Assembly (NCBI RefSeq): GCF_014332515.1
Contig: NZ_VFSD01000001.1
Span: 1 to 64,000, forward strand
Length of the DNA stretch: 64,000 bases
DNA from: Pontibacter beigongshangensis
GTDB taxonomy: Bacteria; Bacteroidota; Bacteroidia; Cytophagales; Hymenobacteraceae
Reading direction: 5' to 3'
A model generated the notes under the pieces. It saw nothing but the letters and a program-made list of their open reading frames with translations. It had not been told where the DNA came from and made no database searches. Of this stretch, positions 44,436-52,494 are shown piece by piece; within the stretch, counting starts at the first letter, position 1, and every line of letters begins with the position of its first letter. A program made the position numbers and the translations under genes.

Positions 44436-45800
44436 TTAGACTTTAACAAACAGCTCCTTGTTCTGAATCATGCGGTAGATCGTCGATTTGCCGATGTCGA
44501 GTTTGTCGGCTACCAGCAGCACGTTGTAGTCGTATTTTTCGAGGTAGTACTGCATAATATCCCGGTTGTAGTCTTTCAGGGAGCGTTCCTTCGTCAGAAA
44601 GTCCATGTTCGAGTTGTTGTTGGCCTGGAAGTTAATGTGGTGCTCCTGGATCTCGTTATCATCAGAGAGCACCACGGCCAGTTCTACCACGGCCTTCAGT
44701 TCCCGCACATTTCCGGGAAAGGCGTAGGAGAGGAGTTTCTCCTGCGCTTCCGCAGATAGCTTTTTGCGGCCCATGCCGTTCTCTTTGGTAAAGCCTTCTA
44801 TAAAATGCTTGGCCAGCATGAGAATGTCGCCACCCCGCTCCCGAAGGGGCGGCAGGTTTAGCGGCAAGCCCAGCAGCCTGTAGTAAAGGTCTTCGCGGAA
44901 GGTGCCTTTTTTCACCTCTTCTGCCAGGTTCTTGTGCGTGGCCACAATAATGCGCACATCCACGGGCACTATGGTATTGCCTCCCACACGGGCTATTTCT
45001 TTCTCCTGCAGCACCCGCAGCAGTTTGGCCTGCAGGCTGATGTCGAACTCGCCGATCTCATCGAGAAAGATGGTGCCTTTGTTCGCCTCCTCAAACTTGC
45101 CCAGCCTGCGGGACATAGCACCTGTGAAGGCCCCTTTCTCATGGCCAAAAAGTTCGCTCTCGATAAGTTCCCTGGGGATAGCCGCCACGTTGACGGCCAC
45201 ATATGGTTGTTTCTTGCGGAGGCTGTTGTAATGTATGGCTTTGGCCACCAGTTCTTTGCCCGTGCCTGTCTCGCCTGTAATCGAGACGGTGATGTTGGTT
45301 TTAGCGGCCTTGTCCATCATGGCGAAAAGGCGCTTTATGGCTTCGCTGTTGCCAATTATAATATTGCTAAAGTCGTATTTCTGGCCGATCTCTTCCCGCA
45401 GCAGCTGTATCTCTTCGCGCAGCGAGGCATTTTCCCGGATTTTGTTGATGGTGTTCCAGAGCCGCTCCGGTGTGTCTTCGTCTTTTACAATATAATCGTA
45501 TGCGCCTTTTTTCAGCAGATCAACCGCCGTGGCCACATCCTCCTGCCCTGAGATAACAACCACCTGCGTGTCAGGGCTCTGCTCTTTTATTTTATTAAGT
45601 ACCTCCGATCCGTTTTTATCGGGCAGCGAATAGTCCAGGGTAAGCGCGTCGGGCCGCTCGTGCAGGGCAGCCAGGCAATCTTTGGCAGCATGAAATTTTC
45701 GAATCTCGTAATCCGGGTTCAGAGACAGGTGGTATTCCAAAAGATCGCTATACCAGACATCGTCGTCCAGAATAAAGATTTTAAACGTTGAATGCTTCAT
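44436..45800 (-). CDS. sigma-54-dependent response regulator (NtrC family)
   Basis: 454-residue transcription activator. Receiver domain with phospho-Asp about 56 (LTLDYSLPDKNG); AAA+ domain with Walker A GETGTGKE (about 176-183), sigma-54 contact loop GAFTGA (about 223-228), Walker B GTIFLDEIGEF and the arginine-finger region EDLYYRLLGLPLNLPPLRER; a C-terminal Fis-type helix-turn-helix (YNVLLVADKLDIGKSTIYRMI). Would activate sigma-54 promoters after phosphorylation. No sensor kinase adjoins it; the Hpt protein at 43349 may be part of its relay. Confidence 0.95.
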   Translation of the reverse strand: MKHSTFKIFILDDDVWYSDLLEYHLSLNPDYEIRKFHAAKDCLAALHERPDALTLDYSLPDKNGSEVLNKIKEQSPDTQVVVISGQEDVATAVDLLKKGAYDYIVKDEDTPERLWNTINKIRENASLREEIQLLREEIGQKYDFSNIIIGNSEAIKRLFAMMDKAAKTNITVSITGETGTGKELVAKAIHYNSLRKKQPYVAVNVAAIPRELIESELFGHEKGAFTGAMSRRLGKFEEANKGTIFLDEIGEFDISLQAKLLRVLQEKEIARVGGNTIVPVDVRIIVATHKNLAEEVKKGTFREDLYYRLLGLPLNLPPLRERGGDILMLAKHFIEGFTKENGMGRKKLSAEAQEKLLSYAFPGNVRELKAVVELAVVLSDDNEIQEHHINFQANNNSNMDFLTKERSLKDYNRDIMQYYLEKYDYNVLLVADKLDIGKSTIYRMIQNKELFVKV

Positions 45801-45954
45801 GAAGTCTTACTGGCACACACAATTCTTAAAGCTCAAAGTTACTACTATTTAGGTATGAAAAAATAACATCCGGCTCAGAAATTTCATGTCTCCGGAAGCG
45901 GGGCTATGCAGGGTGTTTTTCAGGTGGAGGAGGAGATGCAGTTAAAGCCCTTAC

Positions 45955-46132
45955 GATAATACCAACTCGTATTTAGCCTCACGATGCTATTTCTTCTCTG
46001 TCATCCGGGAGGGATCTGGTGGGCGTGCGCCTATGGCAATTGCTACCGGCTAGTGCTTCTCCAAATTAAAAATCAGAAATTATGGTAGATATATTTTGGG
46101 ATAGCCTAACAAGCATAAAACCTTTCTAAAAA
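45955..46132 (-). repeat. composite repeat, families B + C (left arm of inverted pair)
   Basis: Begins TAATACCAACTCGTATTTAG, continues TCATCCGGGAGGGATCTGGT and CCGGCTAG (family B), then family C in reverse (46062-46132). The outer 20 bp are the exact inverse of the right arm at 47243. Confidence 0.7.
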
Positions 46133-46215
46133 TCGGATTGGAGGAGCACAAGTGCGTTTAAGTAAATATAGTCGGGTCAGGTCAGTTTGAGAAGTGAAAG
46201 AAGTCTGTCTTTCGA

Positions 46216-46280
46216 AATTATTCTAAGTAAAACAGCCCTTCAGAGACCTCTTCTGCTCTTGATGCTGATGGTCCGGCTCC
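46216..46280 (+). repeat. repeat family A, copy 19
   Basis: Head AATTATTCTAAGTAAAAC, core AGCCCTTCAGAGACC, tail TCTGCTCTTGATGCTGATGG. Rightmost copy seen in the window. Confidence 0.75.
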
Positions 46281-46440
46281 CATTCGACAGATTTTACTTA
46301 AATGTACTTAGTGAATGTAAGTGAGTAGAGCCGCTTATTTACCTGTCTGCGGCAGCAGCCCGTTCCAAGGCTATTGTCTTCGTTATACCATTGCTGTCAG
46401 GCTAAGCTAAACGCTTTCATCCTGTTATACCAAAAAAGCT

Positions 46441-46490
46441 GCACCGCTAGCCCTTGTTGGGTGTTTTTCACCAACAAGGGCTAGCGGTGC
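46441..46490. repeat. perfect 20-bp hairpin with TTTTT loop
   Basis: Arms GCACCGCTAGCCCTTGTTGG and its exact inverse enclose GTGTTTTTCA. A shorter relative, CTTGCTGG-GTGTTTTCA-CCAGCAAG, lies at 46733-46757, and a half-match at 46861-46882. Lies in gene-free DNA; no T-run after the stem. Confidence 0.85.
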
Positions 46491-46732
46491 TCAATTTGTA
46501 AAAGTATCAAAGTGTCTGAAGACCTTTCTCCTTCTTATTGTGTCGGCTACGGGGCAGACCAGTATGCTAGCGCTAAACTGGCGGCATCAAAATAAATGCA
46601 AGACTTTTCCCTGGAAGAAGAGCTTCAATGGTAGACCTTGGAAAAGGAGGCAATCTCCAAAGCTTACTGTATTCTATTTATACCTGCTAATAGCTGGTGA
46701 AAGTATTCCTGAAGGTGAAATAATTGCCTGCC

Positions 46733-46757
46733 CTTGCTGGGTGTTTTCACCAGCAAG
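46733..46757. repeat. second, shorter hairpin of the same type
   Basis: 8-bp stem CTTGCTGG / CCAGCAAG with loop GTGTTTTCA; the loop and inner stem match the hairpin at 46441. Confidence 0.6.
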
Positions 46758-47018
46758 CAAAGCTCACTTCGAGCATAAACAGCCATCCAGGTCCTGAAGA
46801 CACGGCATTATTCCTGCCGCCAGCAATTTCCCTGCTCTGTTGCCTTCAAGCGCAGAAATGCCTGTTGGTGAAAACACACATCAGGGGCGGACGGAGCAGG
46901 TTTTATGGCTGATACCACCCATAGCCTGACGGCTATGGGGAAGGGACCCTCTTTAAAGAGCGTTCAGCGAGTGGGGAAAGGGGCCCCTGACAAACAAAAT
47001 CGTCTTGATTTTTTTGGA

Positions 47019-47057
47019 ACTCCCCTCCTTTTTTCAAGGAGGGGGAGGGGTGGTTCT
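47019..47057. repeat. family E repeat, copy 1
   Basis: CTCCCCTCCTTTTTTCAAGG, then AGGGGGAGGGGTGGTT; a hairpin of CTCC/GGAG type similar to those at 55984 and 60603. Confidence 0.5.
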
Positions 47058-47142
47058 TGTATCAAGGCAAAAAGAATAAAGACATGGGCAATAAAACAAG
47101 CTGCCTCCGCAGACAGGTAAAGAAGTGGCTATCCTAACATAA

Positions 47143-47262
47143 ACTCCCTAGCCAATAGCCATTGCCTTAGGCTCTCGCCCACCAGATCCCTTCGGGATGA
47201 CAAAATGGGAGAGGCATGGTGAAAATATGAAAGGAACTAAATACGAGTTGGTATTACTGGTA
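47143..47262 (+). repeat. family B repeat, right arm of inverted pair
   Basis: CTAGCCAATAGCCATTGCC, CTCGCCCACCAGATCC, TTCGGGATGACA and the end CTAAATACGAGTTGGTATTA. Together with 45955 it brackets a 1.3-kb segment with no supported gene. Confidence 0.7.
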
Positions 47263-47320
47263 AACATATTATTTAAGATGAAATAATAACTTGATGGGAT
47301 TTATAGTATAAGCCTGGGTA

Positions 47321-48169
47321 TTAGGTTGATCTGATAACTTCGTAGCGGGCCCGCACAAACATAAAAATGCCATAGCAGATAAGGCCGACAGCTACTGCAC
47401 CCAGCAGGTAGGAGCCGTAAATAGAATTCTCCAGGAACTGAAAAGCGCTCTGGCTGCCGCCGGCTTCCTTGGCGTTCGCCTCCAGGGCTGCCCTTAAGAA
47501 CATGTACCCGATGATCAGCCACACGACTCCCCGGGCAAAATAGCCAACTCTGCCTGCCTTTATCAGCGTTCCTTTCACTTCCTGCTTGATTTCACTCTCT
47601 TTGATCTTCTTTTTGTATTTGCCCGAAAAAGCCCTGTAAAACTGGTAGATCCCCATGCCTATTATGCCCAGCGCCACCGCCCCGGCCAGCCATTGCCCCA
47701 ACGGCTGGGCCAGCAGTTCCCGGGCCAGCATTTGCCGCGAGTCTTCGCCCTGGCTGCTGCTACCGGAGCCAAGCACCAGCTTAGCGGCGTAAAAGGCGAA
47801 GGATGCATACACCAGACCGCTAAAGGCGTACCCAATCCGGGTGCCGATACCCTTCGTGTCGGTTCCTTTGCTATCAGTGTCTTTTATGGCCTGAATGAGG
47901 CGCCAGATGGCGTAGCAGGCCATGCCAACCGCTACCAGGGCCAGCAGGGCCTGACCAAATGGCTGCTCCAGTATAAACCGGAACACATCCTGCTTGCCAG
48001 CCTCCTGGTTACCTTCGCCGCCTAATTCGAAGGCGGCCATAAACGCCAGCAACCCTACCAGGCAATATACAATCCCCTTGGCGGCCAGGCCCACACGGGC
48101 AAACCTGACGACCCACTCCGGCTGAGGCGAAGGCAACCTATGCGCCATTTCAGAAATGTTGATATCCAT
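47321..48169 (-). CDS. DUF1206 family membrane protein
   Basis: 282-residue inner-membrane protein with three repeated two-helix units, the hallmark of DUF1206: FARVGLAAKGIVYCLVGLLAF, then YAFSGLVYASFAFYAAKLVLG, and VGYFARGVVWLIIGYMFLRAAL, each followed by a helix with GxALLALVAVGMACYAIWRL-like sequence. The function is unknown. Stand-alone gene; starts MDINISEMAHRL. Confidence 0.88.
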   Translation of the reverse strand: MDINISEMAHRLPSPQPEWVVRFARVGLAAKGIVYCLVGLLAFMAAFELGGEGNQEAGKQDVFRFILEQPFGQALLALVAVGMACYAIWRLIQAIKDTDSKGTDTKGIGTRIGYAFSGLVYASFAFYAAKLVLGSGSSSQGEDSRQMLARELLAQPLGQWLAGAVALGIIGMGIYQFYRAFSGKYKKKIKESEIKQEVKGTLIKAGRVGYFARGVVWLIIGYMFLRAALEANAKEAGGSQSAFQFLENSIYGSYLLGAVAVGLICYGIFMFVRARYEVIRST

Positions 48170-48335
48170 ATGCGAACTTTAGTATATAAACTAATACGCT
48201 AAACGCCGCCACCTCTATTTCGTTTCAGAAAAAGAGACGAAGCAGCGGCTATATTTTCAGAAATCTTTAACTTTGACTAACGCTGCCACCTGCTGCCCCG
48301 GCAGCGGCGAAATAACCTAATGATACCAACATACT

Positions 48336-48926
48336 ATGAAACAAACCTGTTTGTCTTTTGTGTTTGCTGCCTTGTTCCTGCTGCTTTTGCCGGGCTGTGT
48401 GGCTACATCCGGAATCAATACGACGCATGCTATATCGGGTTCGGGCTCCCAGCCTGGCCGGTACTCCACCTACGCCTGGTATCAGGAGCAGCCAGTGCAG
48501 GCCCCGGATTTTGAGAAAGGCTTCGATAAGAGCCTGGACCAGCACCTGCGCCGGGCCCTGGAGGAGGAACTGCAGAAGAAAGGATTTAAACCGGCAACTG
48601 AAAATCCCGATGTATTAATAGCGTATGACGTGAGTGTATCGGTGCCGGTGGAAAAAGATGTGCCGGCTAATTTTGCCCATGGCTTTGGGTATAGCTATGC
48701 GCACATGGCAGGTTACCGGTATGCCTATCAGAATTCCGGAGCCCCTGGCTACCGGTCGGTAGACCTGTTCAAGCAGGGCACCCTGATCATAGATTTCGTA
48801 GACCCTGCTTCCAACCAGCTGCTGTGGAGAGGCTGGACAGAAGGAGCCATCAGCAATTTTGGGGCAGGTTATGGAAAGGTGCGGAGAGCGGTAGAAACTA
48901 TTCTGGCGAAGAGCTTCACAAACTAG
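48336..48926 (+). CDS. DUF4136 lipoprotein
   Basis: 196-residue outer-membrane-type lipoprotein with lipobox LLPGC (Cys about 21). The DUF4136 features are the early RYSTYAWYQEQPV, a following FDKSLDQHLRRALEEELQKKGFKPA segment with PDVLIAYDV, and the C-terminal GTLIIDFVDPASNQLLWRGWTEGAI. The function of the family is unknown; many are cell-envelope associated. A Gly/Tyr/His-rich insert (HGFGYSYAHMAGYRYAYQ) sits in the middle. Confidence 0.9.
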   Translation: MKQTCLSFVFAALFLLLLPGCVATSGINTTHAISGSGSQPGRYSTYAWYQEQPVQAPDFEKGFDKSLDQHLRRALEEELQKKGFKPATENPDVLIAYDVSVSVPVEKDVPANFAHGFGYSYAHMAGYRYAYQNSGAPGYRSVDLFKQGTLIIDFVDPASNQLLWRGWTEGAISNFGAGYGKVRRAVETILAKSFTN

Positions 48927-48979
48927 CCTGCTTCTTTCCGTATCGGAATCGGAGTTTGCATCACTTTTAAATATCGAGG

Positions 48980-49013
48980 CACGTATCACGACGCACGTAT
49001 CTCGTATCACGAG
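48980..49013. repeat. CGTATC-rich short repeat
   Basis: Two copies of CGTATCACGA around CACGTATCTCG, with a small CTCG/CGAG hairpin. Immediately left of the IS insertion. Confidence 0.5.
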
Positions 49014-49048
49014 ACATGACAGTTTTTTTGCATATAAACGACGTCTCA

Positions 49049-49926
49049 GAGCATGTTTAAATTTATATTTAACTGATTCTCAGTCAAATCTGTTAATTAT
49101 CAACTGGCAGTTTTGCCATAAAACCCAAGCTTCTGCACTTTGAGTAGTCTTCTCATGGTCTTTGTCGAGCCTACGGAAGAAGTTGAAGAGGCCAAATGCC
49201 CGCTCGCTCACCCATCGCCACCTAACCGGCACGAACTCTGTTGCCTCTGGGGGGCGAGAGCTGATTTCTACTTCCACACCAAATAAATTTTCCTCTACCC
49301 ACTCCATGAATACCTTCTCGTATGCCGCATCGGCCAGTATTTTTTTCATGTGGTCCATGTAGCCCAGCAACGGTTCTACCACCCGTTGTGCCACCGCTCC
49401 GTCCGCCTTGTTGGCAGCATGCACCACCACCCCCCAAACCAGTCCCAGTGTGTCTGTGATAACATGCCGCTTACGGCCATTTACCTTTTTGTTACCGTCC
49501 ACTCCTGTATCCTCTGCGACGAAGGGAGCAACCTTAATAGACTGTGAGTCAATGCAGAACTGACTAGGAGTTGGCTGCTTGTCAACGCGCTTCCGCTCCA
49601 GTTTGTTAGGCGACCAGTTCAAGCGCTGGAGCGTGCCGTCTCTCTGCCATTTCCTAAAATAGTAGTAGACAAGCTGCCACTTAGGAAAGGTTTCAGGAAG
49701 ATTCCGCCACTGGTTCCCAATGCGGAGGCACCAGAAAATGGCATCCACGATAACCCTTAAACTGTGAATGCGTTTGCGTTGAGTGGGAAGCGTGTCTTTG
49801 ATAGCTTCCCAGTGCGAGTCAGTGAGTCTCCGATAGTGAGATTGCATAAGCTTTAGTGTTTGGTTACTCTTTTGCTTACGCACTGACTCGCTCTTTTTTA
49901 ATCAAAGCTGAAATTTAAACATGCTC
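49049..49926 (-). mobile_element. IS5-family element (IS1031-like), complete
   Basis: 878-bp element bounded by perfect 16-bp inverted repeats GAGCATGTTTAAATTT and flanked on both sides by the 3-bp direct repeat TCA (49046-49048 and 49927-49929). A TNA target and GAG ends fit the IS1031 subgroup. The single transposase gene is intact, so the copy may be active and recent. It lies between genes and breaks nothing recognisable. Confidence 0.9.
49080..49847 (-). CDS. IS5-family transposase
   Basis: DDE transposase of about 255 residues from ATG at 49847 (MQSHYRRL); a GTG at 49883 would add 12. N-terminal DUF4096-type domain (RLTDSHWEAIKDTLP; DAIFWCLRIGNQWRNLPETFPKWQLVYYYFRKW), then the catalytic core with FCIDSQSIKVAP (first Asp), ILADAAYEKV (second Asp) and RWVSERAFGLFNFFRRLDKDHE (Glu). 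Codes for the whole element; no frameshift is needed. Confidence 0.95.
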   Translation of the reverse strand: MQSHYRRLTDSHWEAIKDTLPTQRKRIHSLRVIVDAIFWCLRIGNQWRNLPETFPKWQLVYYYFRKWQRDGTLQRLNWSPNKLERKRVDKQPTPSQFCIDSQSIKVAPFVAEDTGVDGNKKVNGRKRHVITDTLGLVWGVVVHAANKADGAVAQRVVEPLLGYMDHMKKILADAAYEKVFMEWVEENLFGVEVEISSRPPEATEFVPVRWRWVSERAFGLFNFFRRLDKDHEKTTQSAEAWVLWQNCQLIINRFD

Positions 49927-50016
49927 TCAACTTCCTGGAATTTTCCATGGCAAAAAAAGCAAATTAAATTCCCCGCCTTAGTTAGGGAGTGGCAGGGATG
50001 GATGTTTTTTTAATTA

Positions 50017-50044
50017 GATCTCCGATAGGTTATGACGCAGTCTA
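50017..50044. repeat. orphan right end of an IS630-like element
   Basis: GATCTCCGATAGGTTATGAC, then GCAGTCTA: 24 of 28 bases match the terminal repeat at the right end of the IS630-family element (55370-55397). No matching left end or transposase was found, so it is a remnant. Confidence 0.6.
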
Positions 50045-50239
50045 TCAAAGGCACAATAAATTCCAAGGTTTTGTGGCACTGTCTAGCTTAAAGCTGATTT
50101 TCCGGCGGCTCTATGGAGGTGCTGCGTGTTACGAGTTTGTCTGAATCATGATTTTCAGGATGTGAAGATGAGCAGGATGTTCTTTAAGCTTCCGGGAGGT
50201 GCTTGTTTTACTGCACCTTTACAGGAGGATGGCAAACCT

Positions 50240-50896
50240 TTAGAGTCTGCCTTCCCACTCCTGATAAAACTGGGCCAGAAAGCCTTCCATATACTGATGT
50301 CTTTGTGCTGCCATGGCTTTAGCTGTTTTAGTGTGCATGCGGTATTTGAGCAGGAGCAGCTTTTCGTAGAAGTGGTTGAGGGTAGGAGCGGAGGCTGTTT
50401 TATAGGCCTCAAATGAATCGTGCAGTACCGGTTTTATGGCCGGGTTGTACATTTCATGGCCTTTGTGCCCGCCATAGGCAAAGGCGCGGCCAATGCCGAT
50501 GGCCCCGATGGCATCCAGCCGGTCGGCATCCTGCACAATCTGTCCCTCCACGCTGTTCATGGCTGAACTGGTGCCTGCTCCCTTGTAGGATATTTCTTTT
50601 ATAATGAGGCAAATATGGTCAATATCGGTAGCCTTTACTTCAAGCGACTCCAGCCACTCCTGTGCCATGCGAGGCCCTACGCTTTCATCGCCGCCATGGA
50701 ATTTATGATCACCAATGTCGTGCAGCAGGGCGGCTAGTTCCACTATAAACAGGTCGGCCTGTTCGTGTTTGGCAATAGCCAGGACATTTTGCCACACGCG
50801 GTACACATGCCACCAGTCGTGGCCGGAGCCTTCGCCGGAGAGGAGGGATTTTATGTGGTTGGCAGTTGCTTGGATAATAGTATCGTTTTCGGGCAT
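50240..50896 (-). CDS. HD-domain phosphohydrolase
   Basis: 218-residue metal-dependent phosphohydrolase of the HD superfamily (YedJ-like). Motifs: GHDWWHVYRVWQNV (first His), ALLHDIGDHKFHGG (HD), and IVQDADRLDAIGAIGIGRAFAYGG (downstream Asp), the typical set. Substrate unknown; relatives act on nucleotides or phosphate esters. The 3' flank after the IS remnant (50045-50239) shows nothing else. Confidence 0.9.
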   Translation of the reverse strand: MPENDTIIQATANHIKSLLSGEGSGHDWWHVYRVWQNVLAIAKHEQADLFIVELAALLHDIGDHKFHGGDESVGPRMAQEWLESLEVKATDIDHICLIIKEISYKGAGTSSAMNSVEGQIVQDADRLDAIGAIGIGRAFAYGGHKGHEMYNPAIKPVLHDSFEAYKTASAPTLNHFYEKLLLLKYRMHTKTAKAMAAQRHQYMEGFLAQFYQEWEGRL

Positions 50897-50941
50897 GAAT
50901 TGGTGGGCTGGTAAACAATAGAAATCAAAATTAGAAATTAG

Positions 50942-51019
50942 GGTAGTGGATTAAAAAGTATGATGTTTAGCTACCGAAATAAACAGAAAGCTAAACATCA
51001 TACTTTTTAATCCACTACC
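50942..51019. repeat. 31-bp perfect inverted repeat
   Basis: Arms starting GGTAGTGGATTAAAAAG and ending ATGTTTAGCT are exact inverses around a 16-nt loop (50973-50988). The stop codon of the truncated acyltransferase frame lies inside the right arm. Could be a strong bidirectional terminator-like hairpin or the footprint of a small mobile element. Confidence 0.85.
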
Positions 51020-51507
51020 TTATTTAATAATCCTTTGCTGTTATTTCCTAAGAAGAGCATTCTAGTCAGTTCATGCCTCCTTAATAAAAATGTGAGCAAT
51101 AATGGGACGAAAATACCTATTAGAAGGAACAAATATGGTTCAGGTACTTCTCCAGAAATATTGTGAAACACAAAGTTGGAAACTATATGCAAATACATAA
51201 TAGGGATTGTATTCTTTCCTATATGTGTTAGAAACTCTTTCAGCTTTGCTTGCTTGATATTTGCAGAAATCAGCAAAACCAGCACTGTAAAATAAATTGG
51301 GATTAGCAGGCCTAATATTGGATTGGATATATCTCCATACTTCATATTTACCTTGAAGAAAAGGTTATTAGAAAGTCCAAGGTAAAGCAAGATAATACCT
51401 ATTAAAATTGAAAGTGCTATTATATAAATAGAGGCATTTTGTATTCGCCTTAGCGCGGCTTTGGTAAAATAACCTAGTGCGAAATAGGTAAATGCATAAG
51501 GCACCAC
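51007..51507 (-). pseudogene. truncated acyltransferase-3-type membrane protein
   Basis: Only the C-terminal 165 residues of a multi-helix acyltransferase family 3 protein remain: several membrane segments (IYIIALSILIGIILLYLGL; PILGLLIPIYFTVLVLLI), the family-like FLTHIGKNTIPIMYLHIVSNF, then PYLFLLIGIFVPLLLTFLLRR. The frame is blocked by a TAA just upstream of 51520 and no N-terminal catalytic His part is seen between it and the SGNH gene. Remnant of a surface-polysaccharide acetyltransferase. Confidence 0.75.
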
Positions 51508-51573
51508 AATTAGAACCCAAGGTTATGGGGCAGATGCCTGTCAGACTTTATCTTGATTAGTACACTTTTTCTA

Positions 51574-52494
51574 CTACATCTTTGAATTAGCCATTTGCAT
51601 AATGCGTGCAATATCTTTTGCCACTCTTCTAGAAACAGCTCTGCCTGCCTCTTTATATAGATGATTCCCGTCAGTGGTTAGAAATTCTCCTGACTCCATA
51701 AAATAATTCAGATAATGGATGTTGTATTCATTAGCAATCCTTTGTGCTAAAGTATCAAAGCTGGGGGCGTACTTGTTTTCAATATCGGACATTTCTTTAG
51801 CAACCGGCAACCTAACAAGATATACTTCTCCATGAGTCTTTAGAAACTCTATTGTTTCTTTTAAAGCCTGTATTCGTAAAGCTGACAAAGCCCCATGTTC
51901 AGCATACTTTTTATAGTCTTTCACCTTTGTATGTATTCTTGCCGCTACTACAGATGAATCTACAGGAACATTCACCTCTAGCCATCCATTTTTATGCAAT
52001 TTCATTGTCCGGTGCTTTCTTTCAAATACATGGTAAAGAGGCTCATCATAAAAACGTAAAATGTACTCATAGTTCGGGCTTACATTCACCAGATTTATCT
52101 TTGAAGTAAAAGACTTATTCTCTCTGAAGTTCTCCGGTGCTGCTTCCTGTCTTGTAAGGGATGATACAGCCCAGGGGTCCACAGCAATGATAAATAGACC
52201 GTCCTTCACTTCTTCTACCTTCTCTTTTATAAGATTCAGGTATGCAGGTCCAAAAGGAGAATGTGAGAGGGTGAATGCAAAGTTCTGCATCTTTGGAGCT
52301 AGCTCCTCGAATGCTTGCGGATGCAGCCCTTGTGCTGCCCGTGATGTTCCAATTATCAGGGATGGTGCCTTGTCTGTTGTTAACCGGGTATAGAACGGGT
52401 CCATATACCCAGAGTTGAATTTCCAGGCAACAGGTAATACAATAATCGCTGCTATGCCAAATAAGAGAAATGCTTTAATGAGGATTGTTTTCAT
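51574..52494 (-). CDS. SGNH/DltD-like membrane-anchored protein
   Basis: 306-residue protein with one N-terminal membrane helix (ILIKAFLLFGIAAIIVLPVAW) and a periplasmic SGNH-hydrolase-like domain: SLIIGTSRAAQGLHP holds the nucleophile-type Ser in a GTSRA motif, and TTDGNHLYKEAGRAVSRRVA holds the C-terminal Asp-x-x-His type pair. Its start overlaps the MBOAT stop by 1 nt (TAATG), so it is translated together with MBOAT. Such pairs O-acylate exported polysaccharides (AlgI/AlgX- or DltB/DltD-like): MBOAT passes the acyl group across and this protein transfers it. Target polymer inferred from the adjoining export genes. Confidence 0.8.
   Translation of the reverse strand: MKTILIKAFLLFGIAAIIVLPVAWKFNSGYMDPFYTRLTTDKAPSLIIGTSRAAQGLHPQAFEELAPKMQNFAFTLSHSPFGPAYLNLIKEKVEEVKDGLFIIAVDPWAVSSLTRQEAAPENFRENKSFTSKINLVNVSPNYEYILRFYDEPLYHVFERKHRTMKLHKNGWLEVNVPVDSSVVAARIHTKVKDYKKYAEHGALSALRIQALKETIEFLKTHGEVYLVRLPVAKEMSDIENKYAPSFDTLAQRIANEYNIHYLNYFMESGEFLTTDGNHLYKEAGRAVSRRVAKDIARIMQMANSKM

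Noticed and set aside
473-46280. Family A as a CRISPR array
   Set aside because: Copies are scattered kilobases apart, in both orientations, without regular spacers, and no cas gene is present.
46540-47120. Three short forward open frames between the family B arms
   Set aside because: They overlap hairpins and repeats, have odd composition (many Trp, Cys, Pro, Arg) and show no domain or leader; likely chance frames.
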